NCBI GenBank assembly: GCA_902571955.1
Contig: CACGDZ010000003.1
Location: forward strand, 56,954 to 120,953
Direction of reading: 5' to 3'
Source of the DNA: an uncultured Pelagibacteraceae bacterium
GTDB lineage: Bacteria > Pseudomonadota > Alphaproteobacteria > Pelagibacterales > Pelagibacteraceae
DNA length: 64,000 nucleotides
In this document: positions 24,955 to 33,103 of the stretch, piece after piece
Position numbering within the stretch: the stretch's first letter is position 1
Layout of the letters: each line of letters starts with the position of its first letter
Position numbers and translations under genes: made by a program
Notes under the pieces: model-generated
Seen by the model: the letters and a program-made list of their open reading frames with translations, nothing else
Told to the model about the DNA's origin: nothing
Databases searched by the model: none

Positions 24955-26634
24955 TTAGGTTACAGTTTTAACTTTAGTACGTTTCATTATGACAACCTGC
25001 TGAGCCATCGTTAAAATATTATTAACTGTCCAATAAATTACTAGCCCACTTGGGAACGGTGCAAGAATGACTGTTAAAAATAAAGGGAAAAACATAAATA
25101 TTTTTGCTTGCATTGGATCTGTTGGAGCTGGATTTAGTTTTTGTTGGACCCACATTGATACCCCCATAGCAACAGGCCATGCCCCAATAACTAGAAAAGA
25201 GGGCACATCATATGGTAACAATCCAAATAAATTAAATATAGAAGTGGGATCTTTAGCACTTAAATCTTGGATCCAACCATAGAAAGGCATGTGACGCATC
25301 TCTATTGTTACAAATAAAACTTTATACAAAGCAAAAAATACAGGTATTTGAATTAAAATTGGCAAACATCCAGACATGGGATTTACTTTTTCCTTTTTAT
25401 AAAGAGCCATCATTGCTTGTTGTAATTTCATCTTGTCATCTTTATGAACCTCCTTAAGTCTTGTCATCTCAGGCTGTAGAGCTTTCATTTTAGCCATGCT
25501 TCTGAATGAAAAATTAGCAAGTGGAAAAAATGCTAAACGAATACAAACGGTAACAGCAATAATTGCTAATCCATAATTACCAAATATTTTAAAGAAATAT
25601 TCTAAAGCAGTGAACAAAGGACGTGTTAAGAAGTATAAGAATCCCCAATCAATCGTGAGATCAAATTTATCAATTTTTAAAGATTCTGCGTATCCATCAA
25701 TTACGTCTACTCTTTTTGCAGCTACTATTATTTGCAAGTTTTCTTCTATAGAGGAATTTCCACTTAACTCTAAAGGTTCAGTTGTAACAAAGTTTATTCG
25801 ATATTTGTTCTTGTAATCCATTGTAGTTTTAAATTCTTTTCCTCTTGGTGGAATAAGTGTTGATATGTAATATTTATCTCCAATCCCTAACCATCCTTTT
25901 TGAGCAGTTCTTGAAAATTTTTTTTCCTCAATATCGTCATAATCTTCTTCAATTAATTCCTCGTCTAATGTAGCGATAGGGCCTTCATGGAGAATATAAA
26001 AATCAGTTAAACCTTCTGGGATCTGATTTCTTATAATTTGACCATAAGAATAGAAGTCGTAGTTATTATTTGAAGAATTTATAACTTTTTGTTTTATTGT
26101 GAATAAAAACTTGTCATCTAAAGCAATTTCTTTTTCAAAAGTAATTCCTTGGTCATTGGTCCAATTAAGTTTGATAGGCGATTGATCAGTCAATTTGCTA
26201 TTTCCTGTAACTGACCAAATTGTATCTGAATTTGGAATGTCTATATTTTTGTCAGTAGTTATAAAGCCACTTTCTATTATGTAGCCTTCTTTGGAACTTC
26301 TTGGAGCAAGAAATTTGACTTTTTCGTCACTTTCTAAACTGACATTGTAATCTTTGAAAGTTAGGTCGTCTATCGCAGCTCCTTTTAAAGAGATAGATCC
26401 AGTAATACTTTGGTTTTCAAATTTAATTCTTTCACTTTCTTTTAAAGCCTCTTCTCTCGAAATTTCAACCACATTTTGTTTTTGATCAAGACTTGGGGCA
26501 TCTGAATTTTGTTCAGTTTTATTTTTTTCGTTAATGTTTTCTTTTTTTACAGGCGGAGGTGCAAAAAACAATGAGTACAAAATTATAACTGCTGCTGACA
26601 AAGAAATTGCTGCAATAATGTTTCGTGTATCCAT
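24955..26634 (-). CDS. yidC: Membrane protein insertase YidC
   Basis: [85 protein letters not shown]. Confidence 0.97.
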   Translation of the reverse strand: MDTRNIIAAISLSAAVIILYSLFFAPPPVKKENINEKNKTEQNSDAPSLDQKQNVVEISREEALKESERIKFENQSITGSISLKGAAIDDLTFKDYNVSLESDEKVKFLAPRSSKEGYIIESGFITTDKNIDIPNSDTIWSVTGNSKLTDQSPIKLNWTNDQGITFEKEIALDDKFLFTIKQKVINSSNNNYDFYSYGQIIRNQIPEGLTDFYILHEGPIATLDEELIEEDYDDIEEKKFSRTAQKGWLGIGDKYYISTLIPPRGKEFKTTMDYKNKYRINFVTTEPLELSGNSSIEENLQIIVAAKRVDVIDGYAESLKIDKFDLTIDWGFLYFLTRPLFTALEYFFKIFGNYGLAIIAVTVCIRLAFFPLANFSFRSMAKMKALQPEMTRLKEVHKDDKMKLQQAMMALYKKEKVNPMSGCLPILIQIPVFFALYKVLFVTIEMRHMPFYGWIQDLSAKDPTSIFNLFGLLPYDVPSFLVIGAWPVAMGVSMWVQQKLNPAPTDPMQAKIFMFFPLFLTVILAPFPSGLVIYWTVNNILTMAQQVVIMKRTKVKTVT

Positions 26635-26873
26635 TACTTGTTATCCTCTATTTCTTTTTTAACAGGATCAAATCCACTATTTCCCCAGGGGTGACATGAT
26701 AAAATCCTTTTTATACTCATATAAAAACCTTTAAAAAAACCATATTCTCTTAATGCTTCTATGCTGTACTCTGAACATGTTGGTAGATATCTACAAGAGT
26801 GACCTATTAAGGGACTAATTAAAAATTTATAACCCTTAATTAGTTTAATTAAAATTAAAGTAAAAATATTCAT
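26634..26873 (-). CDS. yidD: YidD membrane protein insertion efficiency factor
   Basis: [35 protein letters not shown]...[11 protein letters not shown]. Confidence 0.95.
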   Translation of the reverse strand: MNIFTLILIKLIKGYKFLISPLIGHSCRYLPTCSEYSIEALREYGFFKGFYMSIKRILSCHPWGNSGFDPVKKEIEDNK

Positions 26874-27214
26874 TATTTTATTTTTTCAAAATCACGAAAG
26901 ATAGTTTTTTTTATAATTTTGTATTCATTGTTTAGCATAGAAGACTTTGCTATAACAAGAAATGAATAATTAAAGTTTATTGTTATATTTTTAACAGCCT
27001 CATTCATAATATTTCTTAACCTTCTTTTAATTTTATTTCTCTTGACTGCGTTCCCAATTTTTTTTTTAGTAACAAAACTTATATTTAAGTTTTTTGTATT
27101 TTTATTCAATAATTTCCCAAAAAATATAGTTGTATATTTGTTTGTTATTTTTTTTTGCTTAAGTAGTCTCTTAAATTCTTCTTTTTTTGAAAGAGCAATT
27201 ATTTTGCTTTTCAT
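26873..27214 (-). CDS. rnpA: Ribonuclease P protein component
   Basis: [26 protein letters not shown]. Confidence 0.92.
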   Translation of the reverse strand: MKSKIIALSKKEEFKRLLKQKKITNKYTTIFFGKLLNKNTKNLNISFVTKKKIGNAVKRNKIKRRLRNIMNEAVKNITINFNYSFLVIAKSSMLNNEYKIIKKTIFRDFEKIK

Positions 27215-27218
27215 TATC

Positions 27219-27359
27219 TTAAACAGAGACTGTTAGTGATTTTCTGCCTCTTGCTCTTCTTCTAGCTAATAGTTTCTTACCACCTTTAGTTTTCATTTTT
27301 GATCTGAAACCATGTTTACGAGCTCTTTTTTTATTTGAGGGCTGATAAGTTCTTTTCAT
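27219..27359 (-). CDS. rpmH: 50S ribosomal protein L34
   Basis: Not in ORF track; reverse strand reads [46 protein letters not shown]. Confidence 0.96.
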   Translation of the reverse strand: MKRTYQPSNKKRARKHGFRSKMKTKGGKKLLARRRARGRKSLTVSV

Positions 27360-27457
27360 AATTAGATTTGATAAAGTTTTTAAATAAATTTTGCCCCTTT
27401 ATATTAGTAATAATTAAAATAGCAAATAGAAGATTAAGCATTAAAATAGGTAGAATC

Positions 27458-28180
27458 ATGGAAAATACAAAAAAAATTAAATTATTTATTGGGTTATGCT
27501 ATTTATTAATTGTTTGTATATTTTTATATTTCTTTTTCTCAAAATTTACTCTCCAAGAAATTATGTCCTATGATTTTTTAAGAAATAACAGATCTTATTT
27601 AGCTGAAATAAAAAATTCAAATTTATTTTTGATGTCTTTAATTTTTTTAATACTCACTATTCTTTGGGTTTTCCCTTTTCTAGGTTTTGGATCTCCTATT
27701 GCTTTGGTGGGAGGTTTTGTATTTGGAAAATGGATTGGTACATTTGTAGTTGTTTTAGGTCTTAGTATAGGAGCAACATTTTTATATATTTTTGGAAATT
27801 TTTTTTTAAAAGAAATAATTAGGGAAAAATTTTTAAATAAATTTCAAAACTTAGAAAATAAATTTAAAAAATCCGAATTTATTTATTTATTAATGTATCG
27901 TGTTGTAGGGGGGATTCCCTGGCAATTACAATGTTTATTACCGGTTTTATTTAATGTGAAAATTAAAAACTATTTTTTTTCCACATTAATTGGAATTGTT
28001 CCAGGAATTTTTCTAGCAGTTTCAATAGGGAGTGGGTTAGAAAAAATTATTGAACAAAATTCTGAAGTTCCCAAAATAAAAGATATTATTTTCTCACCTG
28101 GTATATATATTCCTCTAATTGGTTTTTTTGGATTAATAATTATTACAATTATTTTAAGAAATATTTTTTATAAAAAGTAA
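27458..28180 (+). CDS. TVP38/TMEM64 family (VTT/SNARE-associated) membrane protein
   Basis: Internal ATG start MENTKKIKLFIG; GFGSPIALVGGFVFGKWIGTFVVVLGLSIGATFLYIFGNFF; RVVGGIPWQLQCLLPVLFNVKIKNYFFSTLIGIVPG. Confidence 0.82.
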   Translation: MENTKKIKLFIGLCYLLIVCIFLYFFFSKFTLQEIMSYDFLRNNRSYLAEIKNSNLFLMSLIFLILTILWVFPFLGFGSPIALVGGFVFGKWIGTFVVVLGLSIGATFLYIFGNFFLKEIIREKFLNKFQNLENKFKKSEFIYLLMYRVVGGIPWQLQCLLPVLFNVKIKNYFFSTLIGIVPGIFLAVSIGSGLEKIIEQNSEVPKIKDIIFSPGIYIPLIGFFGLIIITIILRNIFYKK

Positions 28181-28256
28181 TGGTGCTCCCACCCTGTACT
28201 GACCAGGGAACTAGTCATTACCAATGACTTGTTATACCATTTAACTACAGGAGCTA
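28181..28256 (-). tRNA. tRNA-Thr (GGT), with atypical T loop
   Basis: Reverse strand GCTCCTG TA GTTA..TAAC A AGTCA-TTGGTAA-TGACT, T stem CCCTG/CAGGG with loop GTCAGTA, acceptor TGGGAGC, A73, CCA. Confidence 0.85.
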
Positions 28257-28354
28257 AGAGACAATTTATATTTTATTGATAATAAAGCATTTTTTTCAAA
28301 TTATTGCCTTAATTTTTTGATTAATATGATTTATATCTATTTTAGGAAAATGTT

Positions 28355-28555
28355 ATGGGAATTCATTACGATTACAAGTCAACTAAAGGTAACAAGCTTA
28401 TGGAAAAGCAAGCTAAAAGAGAAAAAAAGCTTGCTGAAAAAAAAGCTAAGCGCTTAGCTAAAGAAGGGTCCAAAAAAGAAGAAAACAAAACTCAAGTACT
28501 AGATCCAAACAAACCAATTTCTCTAGATTTTTTGACTAACCCAAATAAAGAATGA
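28355..28555 (+). CDS. Small charged protein of unknown function
   Basis: 66 aa Lys/Glu-rich ORF; ATGA overlap with the next small ORF. Confidence 0.6.
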   Translation: MGIHYDYKSTKGNKLMEKQAKREKKLAEKKAKRLAKEGSKKEENKTQVLDPNKPISLDFLTNPNKE

Positions 28556-28653
28556 ACTCTAAAGATAAAAATGAGCGTTTAAGCTTGGCGCTTAGAAAAA
28601 ATTTGAAAAAAAGAAAAATTTTTCAGAAAAAAAATAAAAAGAAAAACAAATAA
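28552..28653 (+). CDS. 33-aa basic microprotein [33 protein letters not shown]
   Basis: Not in ORF track; start overlaps the upstream stop (ATGA) and stop overlaps the dcd start (TAATG), suggesting translational coupling. Confidence 0.55.
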   Translation: MNSKDKNERLSLALRKNLKKRKIFQKKNKKKNK

Positions 28654-29213
28654 TGTCAATTCAACCTGATTCTTGGATAAAAAAAATGTGCGAAGAGCAC
28701 AATATGATAGAGCCATTTTTGGATCATCAAGTTTCTGAAGGTAAAATTTCCTATGGATTAAGTAGCATGGGATATGATGTAAGAATCTCTGATGAATATA
28801 GAATATTTACTAATGTAAATAGTTCTTTGGTTGATCCAAAGAATTTTTCTGATGATAACTTTATAGAACGAAAAGGACCACACTGTATTATACCTCCAAA
28901 TTCATTCGTATTAGCTAAAACAGTAGAATATTTTAGAATACCGAAAGACGTTTTATGTATTTGTGTTGGAAAAAGCACTTATGCAAGGACAGGAATTATT
29001 TGCAATGTTACTCCAATTGAAAATGAATTTGAGGGGAATATTGTAATTGAACTAAGTAATACAACACCTAACCCTGCAAAAATTTATTCAAACGAGGGAA
29101 TAGCGCAATTTTTATTTTTCAAATCAGATACTCAGCCAGAAACAACTTATAAATCAAAGAACGGTAAATATCAGGGTCAAACCACAATTCAAGTTGCTAA
29201 GATTAAAAAGTAA
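28653..29213 (+). CDS. dcd: dCTP deaminase
   Basis: [64 protein letters not shown]. Confidence 0.97.
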   Translation: MSIQPDSWIKKMCEEHNMIEPFLDHQVSEGKISYGLSSMGYDVRISDEYRIFTNVNSSLVDPKNFSDDNFIERKGPHCIIPPNSFVLAKTVEYFRIPKDVLCICVGKSTYARTGIICNVTPIENEFEGNIVIELSNTTPNPAKIYSNEGIAQFLFFKSDTQPETTYKSKNGKYQGQTTIQVAKIKK

Positions 29214-29216
29214 TTT

Positions 29217-30476
29217 ATGGATAAGTTTGTGATTAATGGTCCTTGTAAAATCAAGGGTAATGTTTCAATTTCAGGTTCTAAGAATGCATCCCTACCTATA
29301 TTAGCTGCAACATTATTATTTGATAAACCTGTAGTTATCAAAAATCTACCAAGGGTTAGAGACATTAATACAATGTTAAATTTATTAAAGTCCCTTGGTT
29401 CTAAAATAATTTTATCACGAGATAAAAAAACGGCAAAAATTATAAATAAAAAAAATATGAAAACTTTTGCTAGCTATTCTTTAGTTAAAACAATGCGTGG
29501 TTCAATTTTGGTTTTAGGTCCATTAATATCAAAACATCACCAATCAAAAACTTCTTTACCAGGTGGTTGTTTAATAGGTGCGAGACCAGTTAATTATCAT
29601 TTAGAGTCACTAAAAAAGCTTGGGATGGAATACGAGTTAAAGGATGGATATATTTTGGCAAAATCCAAAGGAAGGCTTATTGGTACAAATATAAATTTTC
29701 CAAAAATAAGTGTTGGAGCAACTGAAAATTCTATTATTGCTGCATGTTTAGCAAAAGGAAAAACTATTTTGAAAAATTGTGCGATTGAACCTGAAATCAA
29801 AGATCTTACAAATTTTTTAAATAAAGCTGGAGCAAAAATTAAATGGTCAGGTAGGACGTGTAAAATTATTGGAGTAAATTCCTTGAATAAAACTGAATAT
29901 TCCGTTATGCCCGACAGAATAGAAGCAGGCACATTCTGTATAGCCGCAACACTTGCAAAAGGCAATTTACAAATTAATAATTTTAATCCTAGGATTATCG
30001 ATACAGAAATAAAAGTACTAAAAAAATTTGGATCTAAAATTAAAACTACCGAAAACAAAATTTTTATTAAAGGACCTCAGAAGATAAAATCAATAAAAAA
30101 TATAAAAACCAAAGAATTTCCAGGTATTCCGACTGACCTCCAGGCACAATTGATGGTTTTAATGTGCAAAGCAGATGGCAAAAGCTCAATTACAGAAAAT
30201 ATTTTTGAAAATAGATTTATGCATGTGGCTGAACTACAAAGACTTGGAGCAGAAATAAATATTAAAAATAATATTGCTATGATAAAAGGAAATACTAAAT
30301 TTATTGGAGCTGAATTAATGTCTAGTGATTTAAGAGCTTCTGTCGCTTTAGTTTTAGCAGCTATAGTTTCAAATGGTAAATCACATATTAATAGAATTTA
30401 TCACTTAGATAGAGGTTATGAAAAAATTGAAAATAAATTAAAAAAAATTGGCGTTAAAATTAAAAGATTAAAATAG
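29217..30476 (+). CDS. murA: UDP-N-acetylglucosamine 1-carboxyvinyltransferase
   Basis: ISGSKNASLPILAATLLF; MRGSILVLGPLISKHHQSKTSLPGGCLIGARPVNYHL. Confidence 0.97.
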   Translation: MDKFVINGPCKIKGNVSISGSKNASLPILAATLLFDKPVVIKNLPRVRDINTMLNLLKSLGSKIILSRDKKTAKIINKKNMKTFASYSLVKTMRGSILVLGPLISKHHQSKTSLPGGCLIGARPVNYHLESLKKLGMEYELKDGYILAKSKGRLIGTNINFPKISVGATENSIIAACLAKGKTILKNCAIEPEIKDLTNFLNKAGAKIKWSGRTCKIIGVNSLNKTEYSVMPDRIEAGTFCIAATLAKGNLQINNFNPRIIDTEIKVLKKFGSKIKTTENKIFIKGPQKIKSIKNIKTKEFPGIPTDLQAQLMVLMCKADGKSSITENIFENRFMHVAELQRLGAEINIKNNIAMIKGNTKFIGAELMSSDLRASVALVLAAIVSNGKSHINRIYHLDRGYEKIENKLKKIGVKIKRLK

Positions 30477-30868
30477 TGAATAAATATTTAGCAAAAATAA
30501 TTGCTAGTGACAAAGAAGGTTTGCAAATTATTTCAGCTTGTAGTTCAGGGGCTAAAGTAAAAGTTGCAGATATAAAATATCTCGCATCCAATAAGGTTTT
30601 TTTATTATCAATTCAAAGAACCAAGGTTGAAAGTGATCAGGAAGATAAAAAAATTAATAGCATTTGTAGGTTTGATTTTGTTGATAAAGTAAGATCAAAG
30701 AACATTGATCAATCAAATCAAGAAAAAGTTTTAGAACTAATAGGTATAGATTATTTGAAAAATAATGATGTTTATGAAATAAATCTTATATTTAACAACA
30801 ATGCTCATATTGCTTTAACTACAGAAACAATTGAAGCAAGATTAGAGGATCAAAGTGAAATTAAATAG
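30476..30868 (+). CDS. DUF2948-like protein
   Basis: 130 aa between murA and hisD, a conserved alphaproteobacterial arrangement; LAKIIASDKEGLQIISACSSGAKVKVADIKYL. Confidence 0.7.
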   Translation: MNKYLAKIIASDKEGLQIISACSSGAKVKVADIKYLASNKVFLLSIQRTKVESDQEDKKINSICRFDFVDKVRSKNIDQSNQEKVLELIGIDYLKNNDVYEINLIFNNNAHIALTTETIEARLEDQSEIK

Positions 30869-30870
30869 TT

Positions 30871-32154
30871 ATGAAGATATTAAATAGTAACAGTAAAAAT
30901 TTTGACAAATTATTAGAGAATTTACTTTTAAAGAGAAAAAAAAAAATTCAATCAGAATCTATTTCTGTAACAAATATAATTAAAGATGTTAAAAAAAATG
31001 GAGATAAAGCATTATTAAAATACGAGAAAAGATTTAATCAAAACAACGTAATTATTCCAAGCTCAAAACAAATAAAAAAATCTATAAATTCACTTGATAA
31101 AAAAGTAAAAAAGGCAATTGATACGGCCTATAATAGAATTTATAAATTTCATTCTCTTCAAAAATTTAAAAATATTTCTTATACAGATAAATTAAAAAAT
31201 AAACTCGAATATAAATACGTACCTTTAGAGTCAGTTGCAATTTATGTTCCCGGTTCTACTGCATCATACCCATCGAGTGTATTGATGAATGCTATTCCAG
31301 CAATTGTTGCAGGTGTTAAGAGAATAGTTATGATTAATCCAGGCCATAAAGGAAAACAAAATCCAGCCGTATTATACGCCGCAAAAAAATGCAAAATAAA
31401 AGAAATTTATTCTATTGGGGGCCCTTCTGCTATTGCAGCAGTCTCTTACGGGACTAAAAAAATTAAAAAAGTTCATAAAATAGTTGGTCCAGGAAATGCA
31501 TATGTTGCAGCAGCAAAAAAAGAAGTTTTTGGTGTTGTTGGAATTGAAGGTATGACTGCTGGTCCTTCAGAAGTGACTGTAGTTTGTGATAAATTTTCAA
31601 ATCCTGAGTGGGTTGCAAGTGATTTAATTGGACAAGCTGAACATGATATTCTTGCACAATGTATATTGATTTCAAAAGATAAAAATTTGCTAGATAAAGT
31701 AAAAATTGAAATTACTAAACAATTAAAAGAAATTCCAAGAGCTTCTGTTGCAAGAAGAAGTTTAATTAATAATGGAATTCTTATGTATATTTCTTCAGAC
31801 GCTAAAATAACAAGTGTTGTAAATAAAATTGCACCAGAACATTTGGAATTAAATATTAAAAATTATAAATCGTTAGTTCCAAAAATAAAAAACTCAGGCT
31901 CAGTATGTTTAGGAAAATATGCAGTGATGGCAATGACTGATTATAATGTTGGATCAAACCATATATTGCCAACTAATGGTTCTGCAAAATATTCAAGCGG
32001 CATAAGTGTAAATGAATTTTATAAAAGAATTTCGTACATAAACTTATCAAAAAAGGGTATTGAAAGTCTTGGACCATCAGTTATAACACTTGCAAATTAC
32101 GAAGGATTAGTGGGGCACGCTCAATCTGTAGTAAAAAGGATAAGGAGAAAATAA
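30871..32154 (+). CDS. hisD: Histidinol dehydrogenase
   Basis: [61 protein letters not shown]. Confidence 0.97.
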   Translation: MKILNSNSKNFDKLLENLLLKRKKKIQSESISVTNIIKDVKKNGDKALLKYEKRFNQNNVIIPSSKQIKKSINSLDKKVKKAIDTAYNRIYKFHSLQKFKNISYTDKLKNKLEYKYVPLESVAIYVPGSTASYPSSVLMNAIPAIVAGVKRIVMINPGHKGKQNPAVLYAAKKCKIKEIYSIGGPSAIAAVSYGTKKIKKVHKIVGPGNAYVAAAKKEVFGVVGIEGMTAGPSEVTVVCDKFSNPEWVASDLIGQAEHDILAQCILISKDKNLLDKVKIEITKQLKEIPRASVARRSLINNGILMYISSDAKITSVVNKIAPEHLELNIKNYKSLVPKIKNSGSVCLGKYAVMAMTDYNVGSNHILPTNGSAKYSSGISVNEFYKRISYINLSKKGIESLGPSVITLANYEGLVGHAQSVVKRIRRK

Positions 32155-32156
32155 AT

Positions 32157-32422
32157 TTGTCAAAACAAGACTTATTAGAATTTAAAGGGACAGTAATTGA
32201 TTTACTGCCGAATGCTATGTTTAGAGTTAAATTAGAAAATGGGCATACAGTTACTGCTCATACAGCAGGAAAGCTGAGAAAAAACAGAATTCGAGTTTTA
32301 CAAGGGGGCTAACCCCCAACTCTATGAGTTGGGGGTTAGTCACTCTTTAAATTGGTGATAATGTTACAGTAGAAATGACTCCCTATGATCTTACTAAAGG
32401 AAGAATTATCTTTAGGGGATAA
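32157..32422 (+). CDS. infA: Translation initiation factor IF-1, reading frame interrupted by a 50-nt insert
   Basis: TTG start after AAGGAG (32142-32147); [51 protein letters not shown] then TAA (32310-32312); conserved C-terminus [22 protein letters not shown] resumes in another frame at 32354-32422. Confidence 0.9.
32304..32353 (+). other. 50-nt insert within infA carrying a perfect 14-bp stem-loop (candidate translational bypass/recoding element)
   Basis: Arms ctaacccccaactc (32309-32322) and gagttgggggttag (32326-32339), loop tat; upstream GGGGG can pair instead with CCCCC around CTAA. Confidence 0.75.
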
Positions 32423-32426
32423 ATAA

Positions 32427-32501
32427 GGCTGAGTAGCTCAGGAGTAGAGCAGAGCCCTGAAAAGGCTTGTGTCGGAGGTGCGAATCCTTCCTCAGCCACC
32501 A
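32427..32501 (+). tRNA. tRNA-Phe (GAA)
   Basis: Acceptor ggctgag/ctcagcc, anticodon arm GAGCC-CTGAAAA-GGCTT, T stem GGAGG/CCTTC with loop TGCGAAT, encoded ACCA. Confidence 0.92.
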
Positions 32502-32580
32502 CCAAAAGTTTCATCTTGAAATAATCGTAAAAGAAATTAACTTTAAGTTATAATAAATAACAAAAGGACTAAGAAATAAG

Positions 32581-32793
32581 ATGAGTACACTACAAGGAAA
32601 AATTAAATGGTATAATGGTAAAAAGGGATATGGCTTTATTGAAAGAGATGATAAAGAAAAAGATGCCTTTGTTCACGCTTCAGCGGTAAAAGCTGCTGGT
32701 ATGCGATATCTCAATGAAGGTGATAAACTTGAATTCACATTAGAAGATGGTCCCAAAGGTCCTTCTGCAGTTAATTTAAAAAAAATAGACTAA
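32581..32793 (+). CDS. Cold-shock domain protein
   Basis: LQGKIKWYNGKKGYGFIERDDKEKDAFVHASAV (CSD RNP motifs). Confidence 0.95.
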   Translation: MSTLQGKIKWYNGKKGYGFIERDDKEKDAFVHASAVKAAGMRYLNEGDKLEFTLEDGPKGPSAVNLKKID

Positions 32794-32807
32794 TTTAGAA
32801 ATTATTT

Positions 32808-32850
32808 AAAAGGGCGTTTTATCTATCAAATAGATTAACGTCCTTTTTAT
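32808..32850 (+). terminator. Rho-independent terminator after the cold-shock gene
   Basis: Inverted repeat aaagggcgtt...atctat-caa-atagat...aacgtccttttt followed by T-rich tail. Confidence 0.75.
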
Positions 32851-33024
32851 ATTTAGACCTTGAATATTAATTTTTTTTGTCTAAAAGACTGCTCATGAAT
32901 ATAAATATTACATACAGAAAGACTTTTAGAAGTACTCACAGAAACTGTTTCCATAGCCAGTAGGCTATTTATTTATATTATAATTTTAAATCCACATAAA
33001 ATAAGATAAAAACAAAGAGGATAA

Positions 33025-33099
33025 GCCCGGGTGGTGTAATGGTTAGCACGGAAGTTTGTGGAACTTTAAGTTTGAGTTCGACTCTCAGCCCGGGTACCA
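33025..33099 (+). tRNA. tRNA-His (GTG)
   Basis: gcccggg...cccgggt acceptor (G1:T72, A73, CCA), anticodon arm GAAGT-TTGTGGA-ACTTT, T loop TTCGACT; 4 nt upstream of hisS. Confidence 0.92.
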
Positions 33100-33103
33100 A
33101 AAA

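Noticed and set aside
29597-30058. 153-aa antisense ORF within murA
   Set aside because: It is antisense to a well-supported essential gene with no independent coding evidence.
32304-32342. Reading the infA hairpin as a Rho-independent terminator
   Set aside because: There is no T tract after the right arm (tcactctttaaatt), and the conserved infA C-terminus continues immediately downstream.
32304-32353. Group I/II intron or intein in infA
   Set aside because: The 50-nt insert is far too short, has no recognisable intron core, and is not an open in-frame insertion.
32304-32422. Explaining infA by a simple programmed frameshift at GGGGG
   Set aside because: The frame that encodes the conserved C-terminus is itself closed by TAA at 32348-32350, and the remaining frame hits TGA at 32356-32358.
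32953-32968. ATAGCC-agta-GGCTAT hairpin downstream of the cold-shock gene as a separate ncRNA
   Set aside because: The 6-bp stem is too short to support a distinct call without expression data.
33056-33103. Upstream start of the hisS ORF as listed in the ORF track
   Set aside because: It starts inside tRNA-His; the native-looking start is ATG 33104.
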